A stretch of DNA of 33,753 nt, taken from positions 1 to 33,753 of the forward strand of contig JACPRN010000104.1 of NCBI GenBank assembly GCA_016189945.1, given 5' to 3'. Positions 26,107-33,675 of this stretch are shown piece by piece (the first letter of the stretch is position 1; every line of letters starts with the position of its first letter). The position numbers and the translations under genes were made by a program. Below the pieces are notes generated by a model. That model saw only the letters and a program-made list of their open reading frames with translations, did not search any database and had not been told where the DNA came from. The DNA comes from Betaproteobacteria bacterium (GTDB taxonomy: Bacteria > Pseudomonadota > Gammaproteobacteria > Burkholderiales > SG8-39).

Positions 26107-26920
26107 CGCGCTCGGCCAGCGCGAATTCGGTGAGGTGTTCGGTGATGATCTTGAACGCCTCGTCGACCGAGTCGGTGCGGTGGAAAAGCTGCAGGTCCCC
26201 CCGATCGATGGTGCCGTGGTGCGCGAGCGCTTCGAAGTTGATCACCTCGTCCCAGTACTGCGCGCCGAACAGGACGACCGCCAGGTGCTTGCGCATCTTG
26301 TGCGTCTGGCGCAGCGTCATGATCTCGAACAGCTCGTCGAGCGTGCCGAAGCCCCCCGGAAAGACGAGCAACGCCTTGGCGAGATAGGCGAACCAGAACT
26401 TGCGCATGAAAAAATAGTGAAAGTGAAACGACAGCTCGCGCGTCACGTAGCGGTTGTCGAATTCCGGCACCGGCAGCGAAATGGTAAGCCCGATATTGAG
26501 CCCCTTGGCCTCCGATGCGCCGCGGTTCGCCGCCTCCATGATGCCCGGGCCGCCGCCGGTGCACACGACGAATCGCTGCGCCTCGTCAGGGAGCTGCTTG
26601 GACCATTCGGTGAAGCGGCGGGCGAGTTCGCGCGCATCCTCGTAGTAGCGCGACATCGCGAGCTGCCGGCGCGCGTGTTCCGGATCGCCCTCGCCGCGCT
26701 CGGCGGCGAGCACCTCGGCCTCGGCGCGCTCGCGCGAGAGGATGCGCGCCGAACCCATGAATACGATGGTGTCGTCGATGCGGTAGTGATCGAAGCGGCT
26801 CTTCGGTTCCAGGTACTCGGCCAGGATGCGCAGCTCGCGCGCGCTCGAGCTGTTCAGAAACGACTCCTTGAGGTACGCCTTCGCCGCATGGTGGCGTCTT
26901 TCGGGCCGTTTTTCATTCAT
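26093..26920 (-). CDS. LOG family / TIGR00730-type Rossmann-fold protein (lysine decarboxylase-like fold)
   Basis: FVVCTGGGPGIMEAANRGASEAKG and LLVFPGGFGTLDELFEIMTLRQT (PGGxGTxxE). Confidence 0.9.
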   Translation of the reverse strand: MNEKRPERRHHAAKAYLKESFLNSSSARELRILAEYLEPKSRFDHYRIDDTIVFMGSARILSRERAEAEVLAAERGEGDPEHARRQLAMSRYYEDARELARRFTEWSKQLPDEAQRFVVCTGGGPGIMEAANRGASEAKGLNIGLTISLPVPEFDNRYVTRELSFHFHYFFMRKFWFAYLAKALLVFPGGFGTLDELFEIMTLRQTHKMRKHLAVVLFGAQYWDEVINFEALAHHGTIDRGDLQLFHRTDSVDEAFKIITEHLTEFALAERGAIL

Positions 26921-26942
26921 CGGCAACTCCGGAAACTGGGTT

Positions 26943-26974
26943 GGGTCAGGCCCCATTGCTCGAACGGTCTGACC
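26943..26974. repeat. Short GGGTCAGGCCCC...GGTCTGACC inverted repeat related to the element at 1871..1940
   Basis: GGGTCAGGCCCCATTGCTCGAACGGTCTGACC; shares GGGTCAG(G)CCCCATT with the other locus. Confidence 0.5.
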
Positions 26975-27093
26975 GCCATCTTAGCAGCCCGTTCGGCAGC
27001 GCTCGCGCGGAAACTTTCCCGCGGCGGGTCCCGCCGGCACGCGCATGCGGCAAGGGCGCGCCGAGGGAATAAGCGCGCGGCGGCGGCTGTTTG

Positions 27094-27134
27094 CTTTCGT
27101 GCGTCGCTGCACCAGCGACGCCTCGGAGCGAAGG
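27094..27134 (+). promoter_or_regulatory. 5' leader stem-loop overlapping the Shine-Dalgarno of the HbpS/GlcG-like gene
   Basis: GCGTCGCTG-CAC-CAGCGACGC perfect 9-bp stem (27101..27121); outer CTTTCG (27094..27099) can pair with CGAAGG (27129..27134), part of the SD AAGGAGG (27131..27137). Confidence 0.5.
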
Positions 27135-27141
27135 AGGAGCA

Positions 27142-27639
27142 ATGTCACTGAAGCACGTCTTGCGAGCGGTGTTGGCCGGCGCCCTTGCGCTGCTTTCGTT
27201 TTCGGCCCTGGCGCAGCAAAACCTGCAAACCATGCCCTTCGGCAACCCCGTCGGCATCGACACGGCGAGGAAGATGGCGGCCGCCTCGGCCGCCGAGGCG
27301 AGAAGAAACGGCTGGCCGGTGTGCATCGCGATCGTCGATTATCACGGGGACCTGGTGTATTTCGAACGGCTGGACGACACCCAGCTCGGCAGCGTTGCGG
27401 TGGCGATCGACAAGGCGCGCACGGCGGCGAAGTTCAAGCGCTCGACCAAGCTGCTCGAGGATGCCGTAGCCGGCGGCCGCAATGCGCTGCTCAAGCTCGG
27501 CGACGCCTCGCCCATCCAGGGCGGTCTGCCGATCGCGGTCAGCGGCAGGTTCGTCGGCGCCATCGGCGTTTCCGGCGTGGCTTCCCACCAGGACGAGCAG
27601 GTCGCCGCAGCGGGGCTCGCTGCTCTTGCCGCCAAGTAG
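27142..27639 (+). CDS. Exported heme-binding / GlcG-HbpS family protein
   Basis: Signal peptide MSLKHVLRAVLAGALALLSFSALAQQ; ARKMAAASAAEARRNGWPVCIAIVDYHGDLVYFERLDDTQLGSVAVAIDKARTAAKFKRST...GGLPIAVSGRFVGAIGVSGV. Confidence 0.9.
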   Translation: MSLKHVLRAVLAGALALLSFSALAQQNLQTMPFGNPVGIDTARKMAAASAAEARRNGWPVCIAIVDYHGDLVYFERLDDTQLGSVAVAIDKARTAAKFKRSTKLLEDAVAGGRNALLKLGDASPIQGGLPIAVSGRFVGAIGVSGVASHQDEQVAAAGLAALAAK

Positions 27640-27706
27640 CGAACCGGAACCAGGGGCCACCCCGGGCGCGAAAGGCCAGCGGCGCGTCAGGGCAGTATCG
27701 CCAAAC

Positions 27707-28672
27707 TCACTGTGCCTTGATGTTTCCCTTGGCCGCCACCTGTTTGTACTGGCTGATCTGCGCCTTCATGGTCGCCGACAATTCCGCCGCGGTGCTGCCG
27801 ACGGGCTCCACGCCCAGATTCATCATGCGCTCGCGCAGGTCCGGCTGAAACACGACTTGCGCGATTTCCTTTTGCAGCCGGGTGGTGAGAGCGCCCAAGG
27901 TTCCGGCCGGCGCGAAAATCCCGGACCACAACACCATCTCGTAGCCAGGGACACCGGACTCGGCAATGGTCGGCAGCTCGGGCACGATGCGCACGCGCTT
28001 GGCGCTCGACACCGCGATCGCGCGCAGCTTTCCGGCCTTGATCTGCGCCATGACCGCGGCGCTGTCGGCAAAGGTCAATGCGACCTCGCCCGACAGCACG
28101 GCGTTGACCGCCGGCGCGCTGCCTTTGTAGGGAATGTGGTTGAGGGCGATTCCGGCGCGCTGGGCGAACATTTCAGTCGCCAATTGAAACGAAGTGGCCG
28201 CCGAGCTGTAGTTGATCCTGCCCGGGCTCGCCTTTGCGATCGCGATCAGCTCCGCGGTCGTCTTCGCTGCAACCGAAGGGTGCACCGTCAGGATCAGCGG
28301 AAACAGGCCGACCATGCTGACCGGCGCAAAATCCTTGATCGGATCGTAGGGGAGGTCGGCGTAGAGCGCGGGGTTCACCGTCATGCCGCTGCTCGGGCCC
28401 ACCAGCAGCATGTAGCCGTCGGCGGCGGCGCGCTTGACCTGCTCGATGGCGATGATGCCGTTCGCGCCGGGTTTGTTCTCCACGATAAAGGGTTGCCCCA
28501 GGGCGGTTTGCAGCTTCTCGCCCACGAGGCGCGCGAGGATGTCGTTGCCGCCGCCCGGCGGGAAGCCGACCACGAGCTTGACCGGCTTGCTCGGATACTG
28601 ATCCTGCGCGGACGACATCCCGCCAAACACAAAGGCGGCAAGGCCAAAAACGAAAACGAGCAACTTCTTCAT
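27707..28672 (-). CDS. Tripartite tricarboxylate transporter substrate-binding protein (Bug family)
   Basis: MKKLLVFVFGLAAFVFGGMSSAQDQYPSKPVKLVVGFPPGGGNDILARLVGEKLQTALGQPFIVENKPGANGIIAIEQVKRAAADGYMLLV. Confidence 0.93.
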   Translation of the reverse strand: MKKLLVFVFGLAAFVFGGMSSAQDQYPSKPVKLVVGFPPGGGNDILARLVGEKLQTALGQPFIVENKPGANGIIAIEQVKRAAADGYMLLVGPSSGMTVNPALYADLPYDPIKDFAPVSMVGLFPLILTVHPSVAAKTTAELIAIAKASPGRINYSSAATSFQLATEMFAQRAGIALNHIPYKGSAPAVNAVLSGEVALTFADSAAVMAQIKAGKLRAIAVSSAKRVRIVPELPTIAESGVPGYEMVLWSGIFAPAGTLGALTTRLQKEIAQVVFQPDLRERMMNLGVEPVGSTAAELSATMKAQISQYKQVAAKGNIKAQ

Positions 28673-28693
28673 TCCAATCCTCCGGAGCAGTGG

Positions 28694-30220
28694 CTAATCA
28701 ATCCCGTATTTTCCGGGAGCGATGATTCCGTTGGGGTCAAGCGCGCGCTTGATCGCGGCGCAGGCCTCCACAAAAGCGCTCATGCGCTGCCCCTGATGAA
28801 ACCCCTGGTACGCGGTCGGGGCACGGCCGACGAAAACCCCCTTGCCGGCGAACTCCAGGGCAAGCGCCCGATAGCAGGCGTCCGCGCGCGCGGTTTCCTC
28901 CGCATCGCCGCGATTATAGACGAGCGTGTGCACGCCGCGGGCAAAGCGCGGCCCACACACGTTCGACACCATGTACTCCAGTCCATGATCGCGGCAGATC
29001 CCGCGCGATGCGAGGTGAAACTCGTTCGCCACCGAACCGATCATCGGCGTTCGCGGCAGGAACCAGATTGTTCCGCCCCCCGGGCGCCAGCGCAACATTT
29101 TCAACTCGCCTTCGCCCGGCACCCCTTCGTAGGAGTTCATCGAAATGCGCAGCGGGGCAATCTCGTTCGCCTCTTCGAGCGCGATGAACCGGCCCTTGCC
29201 GCTGCGCGTGAAATGGGCGATCACCCGATCGAGCTGCGGCTGGACCGCCTGGCGGCTTGCGCCGTAAAAGGCGCCCGAAACTGTCCACGAGCCGAGGCCA
29301 TATCGTTTCTGCAGCGCGCGGCGCGCCTCGTCTGTGATCTGCTTCTTGCCGCCGCTTTGGCCGTACTCCGGGTGCACGCAATCGGCCGCGATCAGGTAGA
29401 GGTCGTTGGTGGCGCGGATCTGCGTGGGAACGAAATTGGAAAGCTTCAACGGGCGGATCAAATCGACGATCTGGTGCAGGTCGGTGTCGTCGGGAAAAGT
29501 AAAGAAGAACGATTCGATGTGCGGGGGCCTGGGCATGACCCACATGCCCGCGCGCGTGACGATGCCGTAGTTCGATTGCGTGAACAGCCCCTCGAGATAG
29601 GGACCGAAGCTGTACTTCGAGACGTGCCAGTTCAAGTGCGAGGCCGACTCGAGGCTCCCGTCGCCCGTGCGAATGACGTCGCCCGAGCCGAGGACCACCT
29701 CCATGCCGCACAGGGTCCCAAAGTGGTCCGCATAGGCGCCGCTGCCGCCCCCCTTGTCGAGGGCATTCCCGAGCAGAGAGCCCTGGGGCGGGCCGGCGGT
29801 GGCCGAGATCATGAGCTTGCTCTTACGCTTCACCAGCTCGTCGTACATCGCCTGAAAGGTCACGCCCGGCTCCACTACGCAGTAGGCGAGGGCCTCGTTC
29901 ACTTCGATCACGCGCGACATCCGGCGCCCGAGGTCGACCACCACCTGCCCGGCGCGCACGGACGATCGCGAGCCCAGGCCGATGTTCTGTCCGGTGCTGA
30001 TGGGATAGAGCGGAACCCGGTATCGGTTGGCCGCCAGCACCAGCTTTTGCACCGCTTGCGTCGAGTCGGGAAAAGCCACGGCGGCGGGGCGAAGGTCCGG
30101 TCCGGGGAGCGTGTGCTCGCCATAGCGCGTGAGCACCTCCTCGCCGGTCGAGATCGCCTCGGACCCGAGTTCCCCGCTCACCGCCTGAACAAATGCCCGG
30201 ATTGATTCTTCGTTCGCCAC
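28694..30220 (-). CDS. FAD-linked oxidase, VAO / 4-cresol dehydrogenase (PchF)-like flavoprotein
   Basis: GTG start after AGAGGAG SD; VPLYPISTGQNIGLGSRSSVRAGQVVVDLGRRMSRVIEVNEALAYCVVEPGVTFQAMYDEL...QGSLLGNALDKGGGSGAYADHFGTLCGMEVVLGSG...GMWVMPRPPHIESFFFTF. Confidence 0.88.
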   Translation of the reverse strand: MANEESIRAFVQAVSGELGSEAISTGEEVLTRYGEHTLPGPDLRPAAVAFPDSTQAVQKLVLAANRYRVPLYPISTGQNIGLGSRSSVRAGQVVVDLGRRMSRVIEVNEALAYCVVEPGVTFQAMYDELVKRKSKLMISATAGPPQGSLLGNALDKGGGSGAYADHFGTLCGMEVVLGSGDVIRTGDGSLESASHLNWHVSKYSFGPYLEGLFTQSNYGIVTRAGMWVMPRPPHIESFFFTFPDDTDLHQIVDLIRPLKLSNFVPTQIRATNDLYLIAADCVHPEYGQSGGKKQITDEARRALQKRYGLGSWTVSGAFYGASRQAVQPQLDRVIAHFTRSGKGRFIALEEANEIAPLRISMNSYEGVPGEGELKMLRWRPGGGTIWFLPRTPMIGSVANEFHLASRGICRDHGLEYMVSNVCGPRFARGVHTLVYNRGDAEETARADACYRALALEFAGKGVFVGRAPTAYQGFHQGQRMSAFVEACAAIKRALDPNGIIAPGKYGID

Positions 30221-30231
30221 GCGCTGCTCCT

Positions 30232-31605
30232 CTACCAGAAAGCCGAATTGTCGCCGTTTGCCTCCGCCGCCGGGACCTCCGCGCTGGCTTCCTGCGCAAG
30301 CGGCCGCGGGACAAAACCCTCCAGCCCGCGCGGAGCGGGGCCGCCGCTCGCCCAATCGACGAGCTGCACCGTGTGCGCAACCGGATATTCGGCAAAACGC
30401 GAGATCTGGATGAGACAACCGAGGTTGCCCGCAGCGATCACATCGGGCGCGATCGCTTCGATGTTCGCGGCCTTCCTTTGGCCCAGCCGCGCGGACATCT
30501 CGGGCTGAAGGATGTTGTAGGTGCCCGCGGAACCGCAACAGATGTGGCCCTCGGCGATATCGGCGACCACATAGCCCATCTTGCGCAGCAGCGCCCGCGG
30601 CTCGCGCGTGATCCTCTGGCCGTGCTTCATGGAGCAGGCATCGTGGTAGGCGACCAGTGCTCCGCTGTTGGTGTTCGCAAGCGGCAAGGGAAGCTCAGCG
30701 AGAATAACGCTGATGTCGCGCGCGGCTCTTGCAACCGAGGCTGCCGCCTGGCCGAGTTCCGCGTCATCGGCAAACAGCTCGTCGTAGTGGCGAATGACCG
30801 AGCCGCAACCCGAGGTGGTGACGGCGATCGCATCGATTGCGCCTGCGGCGAGCATTTCGCCCCAGTGGCGCACGCAGCGCGCCGCCTGCTTGATCGCCTG
30901 CTCGCGAAACCCCAGGTGCAGCTTCATCGCCCCGCAGCAGAAATTCCCTCGTGACTCGACCACGCGCACCCCCGCGCGCGCGAGCACGCGCCTGGCGGCG
31001 CAATTGATTTCGGCGCCCAGGACCGACTGCGCGCAGCCCTCGAGCAGGGCCACCGAGCGAAGTTGTGGCGACGGCGCCTCGCGCGAGCAGGGCGCAGGCA
31101 AGACCGGTGCACCGCGCGGCGAAAACGCGGCCAGCCCCGGCGCATTGGCGAGCCGGCCGAGCGCGCCGAGCCGGCCAGGAAGCGCGCATACCAATCCGGA
31201 GAGCGGCTTGCCGAGAATCCGCAACCCCCGGAGCATTCGCGGGCTGGTCAGCAGCGCCGCCACGCCACTGCGAAAGAGGCGATCGGGCAGCGATCTCACG
31301 CGGCTTGATTCGACGTACTCGCGGGCGATGTCGATCAGAACGCGGTAATTGACCCCCGCCCCGCAGCTCGTCTCGCACGACAGGCACGACAGGCAGCGAT
31401 CGAGATGAACGACAGTCGCCCGCCGCGGCGGCGCTTTCGATGCGAGCATCTCCTTGATGAGGACGAAGCGCCCGCGCGGCGAATCGTTTTCCTCGCCGTC
31501 CAAGATGTAGGTCGGGCACACGGCGGTGCAAAAGCCGAAATGAACGCATTCGCCGGCGGCAGCCCGCGCTTGGTCGAGCCGGGTTATCGGGATCGGAGCG
31601 TGCAT
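30232..31605 (-). CDS. Glycolate oxidase iron-sulfur subunit-like protein (GlcF family)
   Basis: CVHFGFCTAVCPTYILDGEENDSPRGRFVLIKEML, LDRCLSCLSCETSCGAGVNY, two CCG-type cysteine-rich domains (NFCCGA; HICCGSAGTYNILQPEMS). Confidence 0.9.
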   Translation of the reverse strand: MHAPIPITRLDQARAAAGECVHFGFCTAVCPTYILDGEENDSPRGRFVLIKEMLASKAPPRRATVVHLDRCLSCLSCETSCGAGVNYRVLIDIAREYVESSRVRSLPDRLFRSGVAALLTSPRMLRGLRILGKPLSGLVCALPGRLGALGRLANAPGLAAFSPRGAPVLPAPCSREAPSPQLRSVALLEGCAQSVLGAEINCAARRVLARAGVRVVESRGNFCCGAMKLHLGFREQAIKQAARCVRHWGEMLAAGAIDAIAVTTSGCGSVIRHYDELFADDAELGQAAASVARAARDISVILAELPLPLANTNSGALVAYHDACSMKHGQRITREPRALLRKMGYVVADIAEGHICCGSAGTYNILQPEMSARLGQRKAANIEAIAPDVIAAGNLGCLIQISRFAEYPVAHTVQLVDWASGGPAPRGLEGFVPRPLAQEASAEVPAAEANGDNSAFW

Positions 31606-31640
31606 TCGTTTCGAGGTGACTTGGAGCGCCAGCGCAGCGC

Positions 31641-31662
31641 AAAAAACGCCCCAATCGGGGCG
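31641..31662 (-). terminator. Rho-independent terminator on the minus strand, between adenosine-specific kinase and glcF-like gene
   Basis: Minus strand CGCCCC-GATT-GGGGCG followed by TTTTTT. Confidence 0.75.
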
Positions 31663-31752
31663 CTTGGAACGCTGCCAGTTTACCACCCTATCCCGGGACG
31701 GCGTGTCGCATCCGGCGCGCCGCGGCAAAGCAAGGCGAAACGCCGGTCTCCC

Positions 31753-32238
31753 TCAGAGCTTGTAGCCGATCTGCCGCAGCAGCCCCTTGCGCCAGGCGAC
31801 GTCGGCCTCGGCCTCCACCCCCTTGGGAGGAAAGCCGTCCACCACGCCGAGGATGCCGCGCCCCTGCTCGCTCTGCGCGATCACCACTTCGGTCGGATTG
31901 GCGGTGGCGCAGAAGATGCGGCACACTTCCGGCACCATTTTCAGCGCGTTCAAGACGTTCACCGGAAAGAACCCGTCGCCCAGAAACACGATGAAGGTGT
32001 GGCCCGCGCCAAGCGCAAGCGCGTTCTTTTGCGCCAGTTCGACCATCGCCGGGTCGGTCCCCGAGACCCGAACCAGGCACTTGCCCGAGGCCTCGCAAAA
32101 GGCCAGCCCGAACTTGATCCCGGGCACCGCGCCGACGAGCGCCTCGTGCACGTCTTCCACGGTCTTGATGAAGTGCGTTTGCCCGAGAATGAAATTGGTC
32201 GCCTCGGGCTTGTCGATTTTGACGCTGAGGAGTTCCAT
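31753..32238 (-). CDS. Adenosine-specific kinase family protein (PF04008-like)
   Basis: MELLSVKIDKPEATNFILGQTHFIKTVEDVHEALVGAVPGIKFGLAFCEASGKCLVRVSGTD...FPVNVLNALKMVPEVCRIFCATANPTEVVIAQSEQGRGILGVVDG. Alternative start at 32244; SD spacing favours 32238. Confidence 0.88.
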   Translation of the reverse strand: MELLSVKIDKPEATNFILGQTHFIKTVEDVHEALVGAVPGIKFGLAFCEASGKCLVRVSGTDPAMVELAQKNALALGAGHTFIVFLGDGFFPVNVLNALKMVPEVCRIFCATANPTEVVIAQSEQGRGILGVVDGFPPKGVEAEADVAWRKGLLRQIGYKL

Positions 32239-32268
32239 ACCCATGTTCCTTGGAGGTTCGCCAAGATC

Positions 32269-32562
32269 TCAGTCTAGCCGGTTTTTCGGGCCCTTCTCAG
32301 GAGGCCCATCCGTCGAATCCAATGCCCGCGGGCGCTCCTTCTCCTCATGCACCGAATACTCGCCCTCGATCACCACCGACCCTTCGGATGCGCGCGGCCG
32401 GGCGCCAAAGAACCGGCGCACGGCGACATAGGCGAGCAGGCCCAATACGGCGAAAACCGCGATCCACCAGGCGACAAACAGGCCGATGACTGCCGCCAGC
32501 ACGAAGCAAGCAAGCACGGCGAACTTTGCCATCGCCTTCAGCGCAGCGATGATCCAATTCAT
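32269..32562 (-). CDS. Small membrane protein of unknown function (97 aa)
   Basis: MNWIIAALKAMAKFAVLACFVLAAVIGLFVAWWIAVFAVLGLLAYVAVRRFFGARPRASEGSVVIEGEYSVHEE: about two TM helices and an acidic/charged tail. Confidence 0.6.
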   Translation of the reverse strand: MNWIIAALKAMAKFAVLACFVLAAVIGLFVAWWIAVFAVLGLLAYVAVRRFFGARPRASEGSVVIEGEYSVHEEKERPRALDSTDGPPEKGPKNRLD

Positions 32563-32636
32563 CTCAAATCCAGTGCCTGGCGTAGAGTATCGGCAGTCCG
32601 AGCGAAATCAGTCGACGACTCCTGCAGGACCGAACC

Positions 32637-33005
32637 ATGGAAGACTGCATATTTTGCCATCCGAAGCGCGAGATTCTCCTCGAGGACCGGCACGCGCTCG
32701 CCATCTTCGACGCGCACCCGGTGTCCAGAGGCCATGCGCTCATCGTGCCGCGGCGGCATGTCGCGACCCTCTGGGACCTCGATCCGGAGGAGTATGCGGC
32801 GTGTTTCGCGCTGGTGCGCGCAGCGCGCCCAGTGCTCGAATCGCGCTTTTCGCCCGATGGCTTCAACGTAGGGGCCAACTGCGGCGAGGCGGCCGGCCAG
32901 ACGGTCTGGCACGCGCACATCCACCTCATCCCGCGCTACCGCGGTGATGTGCCGAACCCGCGCGGGGGCGTGCGCAACATGCTTCCGCATGCGGGACATC
33001 ACTGA
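32637..33005 (+). CDS. HIT family protein
   Basis: MEDCIFCHPKREILLEDRHALAIFDAHPVSRGHALIVPRRHV...VWHAHIHLIPRYRGD (HxHxH motif). Confidence 0.93.
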   Translation: MEDCIFCHPKREILLEDRHALAIFDAHPVSRGHALIVPRRHVATLWDLDPEEYAACFALVRAARPVLESRFSPDGFNVGANCGEAAGQTVWHAHIHLIPRYRGDVPNPRGGVRNMLPHAGHH

Positions 33006-33032
33006 GGCGGGGCGAGGGCCTGACAGCGAATA

Positions 33033-33455
33033 TCATCCCTTGGCCTTTCGACGGAGCAGCGCCTTCAGGCGTTTCGTCAAGCCTGGACGGTCCTCGCGCG
33101 AGGCCGCTACATCGAGCACCAATGCCTCCCAGGCATCGACCTCGCGAGCGGGAAGGTCCGGATCGGGAAGCGCGCCGTTTGCCTGCAGGAACACAAGGCA
33201 AGCCGCCAGGGCTGTGCGCTTGTTGCCGTCCACGAACGAGTGGTTGCGGCACAGATGGAACAGATAGGCAGCCCCGATATCGATCGTCTTCGAAATCAGC
33301 GGCTCGCCGGCAAACGACGCCTGCGGCGCCGCCACCGCGGCCTCAAGCAGCGCCCGGTCGCGTATGCCGGCTCCTCCACCGTGCGCCGAGATCACCTCCG
33401 CATGGATGCCGAGGACCGCCTCGACATCGAGGTGGATCGGAGCGGCTTTAGGCAA
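33033..33455 (-). CDS. doc: Death-on-curing (Doc/Fic fold) family toxin
   Basis: LFHLCRNHSFVDGNKRTALAACLVFLQANG: Doc-type HxFxDGNKRTA motif. TTG start overlapping the antitoxin stop. Confidence 0.9.
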   Translation of the reverse strand: MPKAAPIHLDVEAVLGIHAEVISAHGGGAGIRDRALLEAAVAAPQASFAGEPLISKTIDIGAAYLFHLCRNHSFVDGNKRTALAACLVFLQANGALPDPDLPAREVDAWEALVLDVAASREDRPGLTKRLKALLRRKAKG

Positions 33456-33675
33456 GGCGCTTGAACAACTCGGCGTTGCGTCTGATCAAGTCCTTGGCCG
33501 CGGCGCGAGCATCGGCTGCGGAGATCGCCGGCCGCATCGGCGTGATGACGATCGCACCGCCCTCGTGCACGGTCACGTTGACTTCGTCGCCGGCCTTCAA
33601 GCCGGTCAGCTCACGCAGCGCGGCGTCGAAGATCAACCCTTGAGAGTTTCCAATTTTCGCGATGGTCTTGATCAT
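33448..33675 (-). CDS. AbrB/MazE/SpoVT-fold antitoxin
   Basis: MIKTIAKIGNSQGLIFDAALRELTGLKAGDEVNVTVHEGGAIVITPMRP; 8-bp overlap with the downstream doc. Confidence 0.9.
   Translation of the reverse strand: MIKTIAKIGNSQGLIFDAALRELTGLKAGDEVNVTVHEGGAIVITPMRPAISAADARAAAKDLIRRNAELFKRLA

Noticed and set aside
27482-30205. 907-aa plus-strand ORF
   Set aside because: Antisense to the Bug and VAO-like genes, which have clear family motifs; Arg/His/Asp-rich low-complexity translation typical of GC-rich shadow frames.
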